From positions 1 to 64,000 of the forward strand of contig NZ_JACRUI010000001.1 of the NCBI RefSeq assembly GCF_014305095.1: DNA of 64,000 bases, read 5' to 3'. This DNA is from Flavobacterium kayseriense. GTDB lineage: Bacteria > Bacteroidota > Bacteroidia > Flavobacteriales > Flavobacteriaceae. The notes beneath the pieces are model-generated. The model was given only the letters and a program-made list of their open reading frames with translations, was not told where the DNA came from and searched no databases. Positions 9,378 through 19,020 of the stretch are shown piece after piece (the stretch's first letter is position 1; every line of letters begins with the position of its first letter). The translations under genes were made by a program, and so were the position numbers.

Positions 9378-10196
9378 TTATTGCTTCAAACTTCCTCTGA
9401 ATCTTCTGTAAGAATTTACAATTGATACAGCAGCCTCATCGATTGAGTATGTTAAATCATCAATTTTAGATGTAAAGAAGTTGTAAGAGATAATAGCTAC
9501 CGCTGAAGTTCCAATACCTGTTGCAGTATTAATAAGTGCTTCAGAGATACCTGCTGCAAGTGCTGCTTGATCTGGAGTTCCAGCTGCTGCTAGTGCACCA
9601 AACGCTTTAATCATACCCGATACTGTTCCTAACAATCCAATAAGTGTTCCTAAAGAAACTAATGAAGAGATAATCGTCATGTTCTTTTGTAACATTGGCA
9701 TTTCAAGTGAAGTAGCTTCTTCTATTTCTTTGTGAATAGTTTCTGCTGCTTCTTCGCTATTAAATCCTTCTTTCTTAACTGCTTGGTATTTCAACAATGC
9801 AGACTTAATTGCGTTAGCAACTGAACCTTGTTGTTTGTCACAAGTTGCAATAGCCTCATCAATTTCTCCTTGTTTAATGCTAGCTTGAATTTTAGTCATG
9901 AAAGTATCTAAATTAGTTTTTCCAGCTGCTTTAGAGATAACAAAATATCTTTCAATAGAAAAAACAAGAACCATTAACAACATTCCTAACAAAACTGGTA
10001 CAACTGCACCACCGTGATATACTTGACCTAATGTATTCAATGGAGTACCTGTTTCTATATTTCCTCCTTCGAAATTATCAGGATTTCCCATGATGAATTT
10101 CCAAATTACAACACCAACACCAATACATGCAGCAATAATAAGCCCTGAAACCATTCCACCACCGTTTGAAGTGCTTTCTTTTTTAACGTTTGCCAT
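9378..10196 (-). CDS. exbB: ExbB/TolQ/MotA family proton channel protein
   Basis: About 272 residues from the ATG at 10196 (MANVKKES). An in-frame extension to 10259 is open, but it would overlap the promoter's -7 element TAAATTTG at 10257-10264, so the shorter start is right. Three membrane segments are visible, and the C-terminal pair contains the family signature SLVSLGTLIGLLGTVSGMIKAF and the ALINTATGIGTSAVAIISY segment. It is the first gene of the seven-gene Ton operon and supplies the proton-channel stator. Confidence 0.92.
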   Translation of the reverse strand: MANVKKESTSNGGGMVSGLIIAACIGVGVVIWKFIMGNPDNFEGGNIETGTPLNTLGQVYHGGAVVPVLLGMLLMVLVFSIERYFVISKAAGKTNLDTFMTKIQASIKQGEIDEAIATCDKQQGSVANAIKSALLKYQAVKKEGFNSEEAAETIHKEIEEATSLEMPMLQKNMTIISSLVSLGTLIGLLGTVSGMIKAFGALAAAGTPDQAALAAGISEALINTATGIGTSAVAIISYNFFTSKIDDLTYSIDEAAVSIVNSYRRFRGSLKQ

Positions 10197-10569
10197 TTTT
10201 TTAAATTTTAATAGTTTTAAATAATTTCTTTTAGTTATAATAAACTTGTAGTCCCGCAAATTTATATGTTTAGTTCAAATAAAAAAATTTTTTTTAATTT
10301 AATTATCATTAATTTCAATTGAAAAAAATTTAAATCTCTTAATTATTTTATATTTAATCAAGATGTTATCGAAAACGATATCTTTTTACATAAATAAATC
10401 ACTTTTTTAAGATTAAATCATGTAATTTTTCAATAATTAGATACCTTAGATTTTAGTTGAATATTTAACATTTGGCAATAAAAAAGGAATAAAATTACAG
10501 TTTGTACCAATTTTAGTTCTTTTCAGAAAATTATAATATCTTGCATTAAAATACAATACAGTAGTTACC
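10197..10569. other. AT-rich divergent promoter region between exbB and the HerA-like gene
   Basis: Very AT-rich, with long A and T runs and no open frame of note. The minus strand has TAAATTTG at 10257-10264 as the likely exbB -7 element. No matching -33 TTG is seen at the normal distance. I see no RNA structure here. Confidence 0.5.
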
Positions 10570-12117
10570 ATGAATAGTAAAGATTTATTTAAAAAACACA
10601 TAAACGAAGGATACACATCTAAAGGAGAGAGTATTACACTAGGAGGAGCTATACTGGAAGGTGAAGCTATGGCTGACACTTTGGTAAAAATCCCTTTGAA
10701 AACTTTAAACCGCCATGGTCTAATTGCTGGAGCTACAGGAACAGGAAAAACTAAAACAATTCAAGTTCTATGCGAGCAGCTTTCCTCATTTGGTATACCA
10801 ACATTGATGATGGACATAAAAGGTGACTTTAGTGGTATTGCTAAGGAAGGTGTTGAAAAGTCGTTTATAACAGAGCGTCATGCTAAAATAAACCTTCCTT
10901 ACAGCATCGCTAAGTTTCCTGTAGAATTACTAACATTATCAGAACAAGGCGGAGTAAGACTTCGTGCGACGGTTTCTGAATTTGGACCTGTTTTGTTTTC
11001 TAGAATTCTAGACTTAAATGACACCCAAGCGGGAGTAGTATCAATCATCTTCAAGTATTGTGATGACAACAAAATGCCTCTTCTTGACCTAAAAGATTTT
11101 AAAAAAGTCATTAATTACATCACTGAAGATGGAAAAGATGAAATAACGTCAGAATATGGTAGGATATCAACTTCGACTACGGGAATAATTTTGCGAAAAG
11201 TAATAGAGTTAGAACAACAAGGTGCCGATTTATTTTTTGGAGAAATGTCCTTTGAAATCGATGATTTAATGCGAATTGATTCAAACGGAAAAGGATATGT
11301 TAATATTCTGCGTTTAACAGACATTCAAGATAAGCCGAAATTATTCTCGACTTTCATGTTGAGTTTGCTAGCCGAAATTTACCAACAGATGCCTGAAAAA
11401 GGAGATGCTGAACAGCCCGAGCTTGTGATTTTTATAGATGAGGCACATCTTATTTTTAAAGAAGCAAGCAAGGCCCTACTTGAGCAAATTGAAACTATTG
11501 TAAAACTCATTAGGTCAAAAGGAATTGGAATATATTTTATTACACAAAACCCAATGGATGTCCCTAGTGGCGTTCTGGCTCAGCTAGGGTTAAAAATCCA
11601 ACATGCATTAAGAGCCTTTACAGCCAAAGACCGACAATCAATCAAACAAACTGCTGATAACTACCCTACATCCGATTACTACGAAACTAGCGAAGTATTG
11701 ACTAGTTTAGGAATTGGAGAAGCATTCGTTACGGCACTTAGCGAAAAAGGAACACCAACACCCTTAGTTGCAACGATGCTACGAGCACCAATGAGCAGAA
11801 TGGATATCTTAAGTGAAAGTGAAATACAGGAAATAAATACTAATTCCAAGTTAGTAAAAAAATACAGCGAACTTATTGATCGAGAAAGTGCTTATGAACT
11901 ACTTAATAAAAAAATTGCAGTAGCAGAATCAGAAGCCGCGAAAAAGGAACAAGAAATAGCACAAGAAAAGGCCGCTGTAAAAACAACTAAAACCACTACC
12001 AAACAGGGTCCGAGTACCACGGAAGTACTAGGTAAATCAGTTTTAAAAGTACTTACTAGCGCTACTTTTATTAGAGGAGCCTTGGGGATTTTGTCAAAAA
12101 TGTTGAAAAGTAAATAA
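10570..12117 (+). CDS. HerA-like ATPase of the DUF853/YjgR type
   Basis: 515 residues, the normal length of the YjgR (DUF853) family of HerA/FtsK-related ATPases. Walker A is GATGTGKT (about residues 54-61), the segment LMMDIKGDFSG follows, and Walker B is LVIFIDEAHLIF (about 291-302), with a sensor-like region QNPMDVPSGVLAQLGLKIQHALRAFT. The C-terminal 70 residues are a charged coiled-coil-like tail and a basic end. The family's cellular role is not established. It is followed after one base by the cupin gene, so the two are probably co-transcribed. Confidence 0.85.
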   Translation: MNSKDLFKKHINEGYTSKGESITLGGAILEGEAMADTLVKIPLKTLNRHGLIAGATGTGKTKTIQVLCEQLSSFGIPTLMMDIKGDFSGIAKEGVEKSFITERHAKINLPYSIAKFPVELLTLSEQGGVRLRATVSEFGPVLFSRILDLNDTQAGVVSIIFKYCDDNKMPLLDLKDFKKVINYITEDGKDEITSEYGRISTSTTGIILRKVIELEQQGADLFFGEMSFEIDDLMRIDSNGKGYVNILRLTDIQDKPKLFSTFMLSLLAEIYQQMPEKGDAEQPELVIFIDEAHLIFKEASKALLEQIETIVKLIRSKGIGIYFITQNPMDVPSGVLAQLGLKIQHALRAFTAKDRQSIKQTADNYPTSDYYETSEVLTSLGIGEAFVTALSEKGTPTPLVATMLRAPMSRMDILSESEIQEINTNSKLVKKYSELIDRESAYELLNKKIAVAESEAAKKEQEIAQEKAAVKTTKTTTKQGPSTTEVLGKSVLKVLTSATFIRGALGILSKMLKSK

Positions 12118-12118
12118 C

Positions 12119-12481
12119 ATGAAGAAATACAGTATTCAAAAAAGTCCTTTTGTGGTACCAACCACAGACGGCAAACTAATAGAAGAACACCACGGATTAG
12201 CAGCCACTGCAAACCCTGCTATATCAATCGCTCATATGGTAGCTCCTCCTAAATGGAGCGAACCTTATCAGACACCTGAATTTGAAGAGTACACTTATAT
12301 AATTAGAGGCAAAAAACAATTTATAATTGAAGATGAGACCATAATTCTCGAGGCTGGCCAATCTATCAAAATTGAAAAAAACACACGTGTTCAATATTCA
12401 AACCCTTTTGATGATGAATGTGAATATATTGCCATTTGCACACCTGCTTTTGATTTCACTAAGGTTCATCGAGAGGACTAA
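12119..12481 (+). CDS. Small cupin-domain protein
   Basis: 120 residues forming one cupin barrel: EPYQTPEFEEYTYIIRGKKQFIIEDE matches cupin motif 1 and NPFDDECEYIAICTPAF the second strand set. Metal-binding histidines of classic cupins are mostly absent; the position normally His-x-His is occupied by acidic residues, so catalysis is doubtful. It follows the HerA-like gene almost without gap and precedes a strong terminator. Function unknown. Confidence 0.8.
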   Translation: MKKYSIQKSPFVVPTTDGKLIEEHHGLAATANPAISIAHMVAPPKWSEPYQTPEFEEYTYIIRGKKQFIIEDETIILEAGQSIKIEKNTRVQYSNPFDDECEYIAICTPAFDFTKVHRED

Positions 12482-12487
12482 TTAAAT

Positions 12488-12529
12488 AAAAAAAGCCAAC
12501 TTACTCAAATGACTAAGTTGGCTTGTTTT
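12488..12529. terminator. Bidirectional terminator between the cupin gene and kmo
   Basis: An 11-bp perfect stem (12493-12503 with 12514-12524, AAGCCAACTTA) is flanked by an A run and a T-rich tail. It serves both convergent genes. Confidence 0.85.
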
Positions 12530-12544
12530 GAGAAGGAAGTAGCG

Positions 12545-13882
12545 TTACCCCAACAGTTCCAAGATTTTGTTTTCAACCTCTTTACTATCCCATATTTGTT
12601 CTATATCTTTAGTCAATAAGACTTTTTGCATAATTTCATTTTGAAAATCACCAATAGCAAGTGCCTCACTATACGGACGATCGCTAAACGTAACTCTACT
12701 GTATAACGGAATCCATTTGTCAGGATGTCTATCTGAAAACACTTTCTCTATTTTTTTCTGCAATAAAAATTTATCATCAGCAGTTTTTGAACTCATTTCT
12801 AGAAAATTACGATACGAAAGTTCTGCAATTGCATCTGCATTAGGCTTACGTGATTTTTCATATTCAGAAAAAACCATCTCCCAATCTTCCCCGTACTTTT
12901 CCATCATCTCGTACAAGATCGAGATATCTTCAAAACCAGCATTCATTCCTTGTCCATAAAATGGCACAATAGCATGACACGCATCTCCTATTAACGCAAC
13001 TTTATCTCCGTAGGTCCAAGGAAAGCATTTCATAGTTACTAACGTACTAGTCGGGTTTTTAAAGAAATCTTCAGCTAATTCCGGAATAACTTCGATAGAG
13101 TCTGGAAAATTAGTTTCGAAAAAAGAGACTACATCTTTTCTCTCTCTTAACAAGTCAAAAGAATTTTCTCCTTCGAAAGGCATAAAAAGTGTACAAGTAA
13201 AACTTCCGTCTAAATTAGGTAAAGCGATCAGCATATACTCTCCTCTTGGCCATATATGAAAGGAGTTTTTATCTAATTTATGAGAACCATCTGGGTTAGC
13301 AGGTATATTTAATTCTTTGTATCCAATATTTAAAAATTCCTGAGAATAATTAAACATACTTTGACGCTGCATCCTATGACGAATTCTCGAGAAAGCACCA
13401 TCAGCCCCAAAAACCATATCATATTTTTTGTCTTCCCAGGCTCCTCTTTCCGTCTCCCCAATATGTAACGTGGCATCAGCTAAAGTCACATCCCATATTT
13501 TTTGCTCGAAAAAAAACTCAGCACCAGCTTCTTCGGCTAAATCAATCATCTTACGGTTTAAAATACCGCGAGAAATCGAATAGATGCTCTCCCCTTCCTG
13601 ACCGTAGTTCTGAAAATTAAGTTTGTCTACAAGATGAATTGCTCTCTTATCCATAGGAATTGCAATTTCGCGAACAGCATCGCCTATTCCTACTCCATCT
13701 AATGCTTTCCAACCTCGGTTAGACATAGCCAAATTAATAGAGCGTCCAGAAAATTGTATTTGTCTAATATCAGGACTTCTGTCATAAATATGTACTGTAT
13801 GTCCTGCCTTGCGTAAGTAAATAGCCAATAATGATCCTACTAATCCAGAACCAACTACCGCTATTTTTTTTAAAGTTTGCAT
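12545..13882 (-). CDS. kmo: Kynurenine 3-monooxygenase
   Basis: 445-residue FAD monooxygenase that hydroxylates L-kynurenine to 3-hydroxykynurenine. It has the dinucleotide-binding GSGLVGSLLAIYLRKAGH near the N-terminus, GRSINLAMSNRG, the FGADGAFSRIRHRM segment and the FAD motif GDACHAIVPFYGQGMNAGFED (about residues 298-318). GRSINLA and FYGQGMNAGFED are distinctive of kmo against other aromatic hydroxylases. Kynureninase is encoded about 5 kb away on the same strand, giving 3-hydroxyanthranilate for NAD synthesis or tryptophan breakdown. Length is normal for bacterial kmo. Confidence 0.93.
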   Translation of the reverse strand: MQTLKKIAVVGSGLVGSLLAIYLRKAGHTVHIYDRSPDIRQIQFSGRSINLAMSNRGWKALDGVGIGDAVREIAIPMDKRAIHLVDKLNFQNYGQEGESIYSISRGILNRKMIDLAEEAGAEFFFEQKIWDVTLADATLHIGETERGAWEDKKYDMVFGADGAFSRIRHRMQRQSMFNYSQEFLNIGYKELNIPANPDGSHKLDKNSFHIWPRGEYMLIALPNLDGSFTCTLFMPFEGENSFDLLRERKDVVSFFETNFPDSIEVIPELAEDFFKNPTSTLVTMKCFPWTYGDKVALIGDACHAIVPFYGQGMNAGFEDISILYEMMEKYGEDWEMVFSEYEKSRKPNADAIAELSYRNFLEMSSKTADDKFLLQKKIEKVFSDRHPDKWIPLYSRVTFSDRPYSEALAIGDFQNEIMQKVLLTKDIEQIWDSKEVENKILELLG

Positions 13883-13941
13883 TGTATTGTATAAAAGTTA
13901 GGCTAAAATAATGATTTAATATTGTAGCGAGTTTAAAAACC

Positions 13942-16332
13942 TTAGTTTTTAGTGGGTTTAAAAATTAATTTTGTTGAAGATTGAATAATTTCTTCCTTGT
14001 TCATTTTCATCTTTCGAAACTTTCCTGCATTATATAAATCTGCTTGATCTTTGTAATGCGAACTGAATGGGTTACCCGATTGCCCAGTTGGCAAGATACT
14101 CCAACTATTTTCTATATCCGAAAAATCAACTATTCTTCGTGTTGATGGACCACCTTTAACTTCATAATTTGATTTGTCACTAAAATCATAAAATTGATTA
14201 TTAATAACCTCGTTAGCTCCAGCTACAGCAAAAGGACCTACATTAAATAAGTGACGAAAAACTGCAATTTTACCAATAGGATGTTGGTATTCTACTAAGT
14301 GTACTTTGTCCCAAGTCCAATTTTCAATAGAAGTACCTAATTGATTTTCTAATGAAGCTACAGCTTCTTTAAATGACTTCGTAATGATATCAGAGCGACT
14401 TTCTTTTTTGCTTTTTGTATTAATGTTATCCCACCATAGAGATTGCTCTTTAGTAATCTGATTCGCTACAATTTGCTTCATTAGATGTGTTTCTAAAAAA
14501 TGTTTGAAGCCTTCAGCACCAAGTTCGTCTTCGAAAGTGTTTTTTAGATAAAAATAAATCCATTTGTTATAAATGGTAGGAGCAACATCATTTAAGTTAT
14601 TTGTCCCTTGCCATTTTTGCATGACCCCGATCGCATTTAATTCATTTTCAGAAAACCCATCCTGGTTTATAGTTGTAATGAGCGCTTTAGTAACAACCGG
14701 AGAAACCAGCGATGTATTATCGACCATCATTTTACTTACAGCCTCTTTATCCCAATTGGATTTTGAGTCTAATAATTGTGTAATTCTTTTTGCTCGATCT
14801 TCTGGCAAATAATATCCAGGATATAGGAAACCATCTACGGCTTCTGGCTGATTATTTGCGGAATAAACGTAACCCCACTCTGGATTTTCGGCTGAGGGAT
14901 TTTTGGAGAAATCCAAAAATTTTGTAATATCATCGTCACCAGATGCGCCATCTAAAATAAAGTTAGTATTAACTCCCTCATTGTGCTTGTATAATTTCCC
15001 AGTTGCCCACCATGCGACATTCCCTTTAGCATCACCATACATAACGTTCAAACCCGGAGCTGCAATTAATGAAACTCCTTTTTGAAAATCAGCTTTACTT
15101 TTAGCATGCGAAAGTTGGTAGACCGCATCTAAAATATGTAAAGGCTGCTGAGTGTAGATCCATGACATTGCTACCGGTTTTTTCGAATCCAAACCATCAA
15201 TTAAATCATTCATGATAGGGCCGTGACGAGAAGTTTTTACGGATAGTACAACATCACTCGAATCCTTAACTTTTATAGTCCTTTCAACTGAAACATAAGT
15301 TTCATAACCCGTCGGCGTCTTGTATTGATTAGCATCCGCAGAATTATTTTCTTCTTGATACAGATCAATGTCATCGTTTTCAAACATTGTCAAACCATAA
15401 GCGTAGTCTCTTGTATGTCCTAAAAGAGGGTAAGGAGTACCTGCTAAGTAACAACCATACAACTCCATTTCGGGCGTTACTATGTGTGCCTCGTACCATG
15501 TTCCCGGTTGTGAAAAACCAATATGAGGGTCATTAGCAAAAATGACTTTCTCATTCTTTGTTTTTTGGGGAGCAATAACCCAACTATTACTTCCCACAAA
15601 GGGAGGAATTGGAGAGTTATCAAGTAGTGCAGCTACTGCTTTTGAAATCGCCGCATATTCTTGCGGTTTCTCTTTAGCATTCTTGATTTGCAAACTTGTA
15701 AAAGATCCATCGAGCCCTAAGTCCTTCAAATATTCTACTCCATATTTAGTACGAATATCTGTCATTAATGGATCCGATTTTTGCGCCATTGCAAAACTAA
15801 AAGACATGTATCCATAAATATTATAAACATCTTCTATAGTAAACTTTTGTTTTTCGACTCCTATTAATTGAAATTCAATGGGAGTAGCGCCATTCTCTAA
15901 AAAATCATTAATACCATCAAGGTATGCCATAGTTAACTGGTAACTTTGACTGTTTTTATCTAAAGCAGCTATTGCCTTAGCAGATGCAGCTTCAATACCT
16001 AATCCGCTAAAAAATCTGTCGTTTTTTAGCGCTACAGAACCAAAAAGTTCAGAAAGACGTCCTGGCGCAATGCGACGCATTAATTCCATTTGCCACAAAC
16101 GATCTTGTGCGTGAACGTAACCCAGAGCCGTCATAGCATCTTTATTACTTGCTGCATAAATGTGAGGTACCCCAAATTCATCAAAATAAACAGTCGTTTC
16201 CTTTTCTATATGTTGCAATGCTACCTCACCTTCATATTTAGGTTTTAAACACATGATATATACCACACCAGCTAACGCAGCTGAAATAATGATTACAACT
16301 AGCACTAAAACTATCTTTTTAACTATTTTCAT
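13942..16332 (-). CDS. Penicillin acylase family protein (Ntn hydrolase)
   Basis: 796 residues with an N-terminal membrane segment or uncleaved signal (about 5-28), an alpha region and a beta region. The autocatalytic cleavage site is Gly247-Ser248-Asn-Ser-Trp, so Ser248 becomes the N-terminal nucleophile, as in penicillin G acylase. Further family signatures are FGVPHIYA, QDRLWQMELMRRIAPGRLSELFG, FANDPHIG, and YSANNQPE. It acts as an amidase outside the cytosol; the natural substrate is not known and may be an acyl-homoserine lactone or a small amide. It lies between the kynurenine genes but nothing shows a functional link. Confidence 0.88.
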   Translation of the reverse strand: MKIVKKIVLVLVVIIISAALAGVVYIMCLKPKYEGEVALQHIEKETTVYFDEFGVPHIYAASNKDAMTALGYVHAQDRLWQMELMRRIAPGRLSELFGSVALKNDRFFSGLGIEAASAKAIAALDKNSQSYQLTMAYLDGINDFLENGATPIEFQLIGVEKQKFTIEDVYNIYGYMSFSFAMAQKSDPLMTDIRTKYGVEYLKDLGLDGSFTSLQIKNAKEKPQEYAAISKAVAALLDNSPIPPFVGSNSWVIAPQKTKNEKVIFANDPHIGFSQPGTWYEAHIVTPEMELYGCYLAGTPYPLLGHTRDYAYGLTMFENDDIDLYQEENNSADANQYKTPTGYETYVSVERTIKVKDSSDVVLSVKTSRHGPIMNDLIDGLDSKKPVAMSWIYTQQPLHILDAVYQLSHAKSKADFQKGVSLIAAPGLNVMYGDAKGNVAWWATGKLYKHNEGVNTNFILDGASGDDDITKFLDFSKNPSAENPEWGYVYSANNQPEAVDGFLYPGYYLPEDRAKRITQLLDSKSNWDKEAVSKMMVDNTSLVSPVVTKALITTINQDGFSENELNAIGVMQKWQGTNNLNDVAPTIYNKWIYFYLKNTFEDELGAEGFKHFLETHLMKQIVANQITKEQSLWWDNINTKSKKESRSDIITKSFKEAVASLENQLGTSIENWTWDKVHLVEYQHPIGKIAVFRHLFNVGPFAVAGANEVINNQFYDFSDKSNYEVKGGPSTRRIVDFSDIENSWSILPTGQSGNPFSSHYKDQADLYNAGKFRKMKMNKEEIIQSSTKLIFKPTKN

Positions 16333-16435
16333 AAGGTCTGAAATTTATATAACAAATATAATTTTTAAAACTGATTTAGGATAAAATAAGATTGTTTATT
16401 ATTTTTGTACTTTTGTTAAACAAAACTATCAAATT

Positions 16436-17074
16436 ATGATCGCAATTGCAACCGAAGAACTAGAAAATCTTGAAAAAGTAGAACGACTCAATTTAATTAA
16501 TTCTTGCACCGGATACAAGTCTGCTAATCTACTGGCGACAATATCAAAAGATGGTGTTCCTAACGTAGCGATATTTAGCAGTATTACGCATCTAGGAAGT
16601 AGCCCAGCTATGATTGGATTTATTGTTCGTCCTACCACAGTACCTCGCGATACATATAAAAACATAAAAGAAATGGGTTATTTTACGGTTAATCACATAA
16701 CCGAAGACATTATTGCCGATGCGCATCACACCTCTGCCAACTATGATGACAGTACATCTGAATTTGATAAGACCAAACTCGAAGCAGAATTTAAGGAAAA
16801 TATCGATACTCCTTTTGTAAAAGGTAGTCCGGTACAACTGCATTGCAAATACATAAATGAATATTACATAAAAGAGAACAACACCATACATATCATTGCC
16901 TCTATCGAAAAACTTTTTTTTGATGAGAATTTAAAGCATCAAGATGGTTGGCTACAACTCGATAAAGGAAACGTTATTGCATTAAATGGTCTTGATGGTT
17001 ATTGCTTACCTAAATTAGTAGATCGCTTCGAATACGCGCGAAAAGACACTCCTTCAAAATCGTTTTTCGAATGA
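16436..17074 (+). CDS. Flavin reductase-like FMN-binding protein
   Basis: 212 residues with a split-barrel FMN-binding fold: NLLATISKDGVPNVAIFSSITHLGSSPAMIGFIVRP and the RDTYKNIKEMGYFTVNHI segment are typical of the flavin_reductase-like domain. Such proteins reduce flavin or act as short oxidoreductases. Upstream, TATTTTTG (16400-16407) and TACTTTTG (16408-16415) are candidate -7 elements. It is followed by the uncharacterised 604-residue protein, with an Fnr-like dyad between them, so that gene has its own promoter. Confidence 0.8.
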   Translation: MIAIATEELENLEKVERLNLINSCTGYKSANLLATISKDGVPNVAIFSSITHLGSSPAMIGFIVRPTTVPRDTYKNIKEMGYFTVNHITEDIIADAHHTSANYDDSTSEFDKTKLEAEFKENIDTPFVKGSPVQLHCKYINEYYIKENNTIHIIASIEKLFFDENLKHQDGWLQLDKGNVIALNGLDGYCLPKLVDRFEYARKDTPSKSFFE

Positions 17075-17081
17075 TAGCCTT

Positions 17082-17125
17082 ATGATATTTATCATTATTT
17101 AAATGAATTTGTTTGCTAATCTTTG
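17082..17125 (+). promoter_or_regulatory. Fnr-like dyad and promoter of the NMO-like gene
   Basis: The perfect palindrome ATGATA-TT-TATCAT (17082-17095) has the TGAT-N4-ATCA core of Crp/Fnr-family operators. It is followed by a -7-like TAATCTTTG whose last G is exactly 30 bases past the dyad end. No -33 TTG is present at the proper distance, as expected for a promoter that needs an activator. The same layout occurs upstream of the ferredoxin-NADP reductase gene. Confidence 0.55.
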
Positions 17126-17148
17126 TCTCTGATTTAACAATAACAAAG

Positions 17149-18963
17149 ATGACAAACAACGATTCAATACACAGTTTTCACATTCCAGTAATGGGATTAG
17201 CTTACACTATAGACACTCCTATACGTGTTGCACAGTATGGAATTTCATCGGTAGTTTCAATCGCCGATGATGAACTGATAGAAAAAATGAGAGTGTTTTA
17301 CAATGAAAAATTCAAATATCCTTATCAAGAAATAACTCAAAAAATAGACGACTACCGTGCAAAAAGGATTAGCTCTTATTTAGATCTTATTGACACTATT
17401 GTAAAAGCAAAATTTGAAGATTTCAAAGTCGAATTAACCCAGAGCAAGACAGCCTTAGAGAATTTCATAGCCCTTTTGCCAAGCAAATCAGAATTGTTTC
17501 AAGAATTACAGCATCTAGCAGCAGATAGTTTTAATATTAGTGAAAACATTAAAAGTTTCCTAGATAAAAATTTAAAAGCTGGAACTATTGATGTCAATAT
17601 AATGACTAAATTAGACAAAGATAATTACAGCAAAAATGTTCAATTACCTATTGAGTTTAATGATGCACACGCAGCTGTACGCGGCTTTGCCAAAAGTAAA
17701 GTTTCCTCTTCATTAGTGCTATCTGCAGGAATGAACCCAAGATTATATAGTTATATCGAAAACTTCAACGAATTCTATCCAAATAACTCTAACGTCATTA
17801 AAAAGAAAATCACTTTAAAAGTTAGCGACTTTAGATCAGCAATGATTCAAGGGAATTTTCTAGCTAAAAAAGGACTTTGGGTTTCTGAATACCGCATTGA
17901 ATCTGGATTGAACTGTGGAGGACATGCGTTTGCTACAGATGGTTACCTGCTAGGCCCTATCTTGGAAGAATTTAAACAAAAAAAAGGACAATTGATGCAA
18001 AGCTCACATGAACTAATGATTAAAGCTTTAGCTCAAAAAGAACGCTTTGTCCCTGAAAAACCACTTGATTTAAAAATTACTTTTCAAGGAGGTGTGGGAA
18101 CTGCAATGGAGCACGATTTTTTGCTTAACAATTATGAGTTAAATTCGGTTGGCTGGGGTTCTCCGTTTTTACTCGTGCCTGAGGCTACCTCAGTGGATCA
18201 GGCAACCCGAAATTTATTGGCTAAAGCCAAAGAGGAAGATTTGTATTTAAGTCAAATTTCACCCCTTGGCGTACCCTTTAACACCATTAAAGGAAGTACT
18301 AATGAACTTCTAAAACAGAAAAGAATCCAAGAAAGTAAAGCGGGTAGCTCTTGTCCTAAAAAATTCCTAGCACTTAATAAAGACTCTAGCGGAAATGCTA
18401 TTTGTACGGCTTCAAAAAAATACCAAGACATAAAACTACAAGAACTAGACTCTAAAAAAGCAACATTAGCAGCTGTTGTTTATGAGCAAGCAAGAGATCG
18501 TATCACTGAAAAAGCTTGCTTGTGTGTGGGTTTGGCCAATGCTTCTTATTTAGAAAATGACATTAAAATAAAAGGACAAGATCAGGGAGTCGTTATTTGT
18601 CCTGGTCCTAATATCGCCTATTTTGACAAAGAAGTAAGTCTTTCAGAAATGTGTCAGCATATCTACGGAAAAAGCTCCACAATTCAATTGACTGATCGTT
18701 CTAATTTCTTGGTCAATGAACTAAAAATGTACGTTTCCTACCTAGATAATGAGATCACCAATACAATTGAAGAACTTACAATTGCAAAAATAAAAAAATG
18801 GGATCTATTTAAAAAAAACTTAATAGACGGAATTCAGTACTACAAGAAGTTATTAAATACATCATTACATTTTGAACATCAAAAAGACGAGATCCTACTG
18901 CAGTTAGAAAATTATCAATTAGAAATTCAACAGATTACTGTCCCTTCTATAACAGTTGTATAG
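17149..18963 (+). CDS. Uncharacterised protein with nitronate monooxygenase-like barrel features
   Basis: 604 residues from the ATG at 17149; the open frame extends to a TTG at 17113 but that overlaps the promoter. I know no named family. The N-terminus (HIPVMGLAYTIDTPIRVAQYGISSV) looks like the first strand of a TIM-barrel flavoprotein. GLNCGGHAFATDG recalls the glycine-histidine motif of nitronate monooxygenases, and GGVGTAMEHDFLL followed by VGWGSPFLLVPEA resembles their phosphate-binding end. The last third has at least six cysteines (SSCPKK, AICTAS, ACLCVG, VICPGP, EMCQH), which could hold a metal or Fe-S cluster, and a helical tail. A role in redox chemistry is inference. Confidence 0.6.
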   Translation: MTNNDSIHSFHIPVMGLAYTIDTPIRVAQYGISSVVSIADDELIEKMRVFYNEKFKYPYQEITQKIDDYRAKRISSYLDLIDTIVKAKFEDFKVELTQSKTALENFIALLPSKSELFQELQHLAADSFNISENIKSFLDKNLKAGTIDVNIMTKLDKDNYSKNVQLPIEFNDAHAAVRGFAKSKVSSSLVLSAGMNPRLYSYIENFNEFYPNNSNVIKKKITLKVSDFRSAMIQGNFLAKKGLWVSEYRIESGLNCGGHAFATDGYLLGPILEEFKQKKGQLMQSSHELMIKALAQKERFVPEKPLDLKITFQGGVGTAMEHDFLLNNYELNSVGWGSPFLLVPEATSVDQATRNLLAKAKEEDLYLSQISPLGVPFNTIKGSTNELLKQKRIQESKAGSSCPKKFLALNKDSSGNAICTASKKYQDIKLQELDSKKATLAAVVYEQARDRITEKACLCVGLANASYLENDIKIKGQDQGVVICPGPNIAYFDKEVSLSEMCQHIYGKSSTIQLTDRSNFLVNELKMYVSYLDNEITNTIEELTIAKIKKWDLFKKNLIDGIQYYKKLLNTSLHFEHQKDEILLQLENYQLEIQQITVPSITVV

Positions 18964-18968
18964 ACTAA

Positions 18969-19012
18969 AAAACCCATTGACTTTCACAAATAGTTTTAAG
19001 TCAATGGGTTTC
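18969..19012. terminator. Bidirectional terminator between the NMO-like gene and kynU
   Basis: A 14-bp perfect stem AAACCCATTGACTT with its complement (18970-18983 and 18998-19011) around a 14-base loop, flanked by A and T runs, sits 6 bases past one gene and ends 9 bases before the stop of the convergent one. Confidence 0.85.
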
Positions 19013-19020
19013 AATTTATA

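Noticed and set aside
10446-10679. Minus-strand frame at the start of the HerA-like gene
   Set aside because: Antisense shadow over the promoter and first codons of a clear plus-strand gene.
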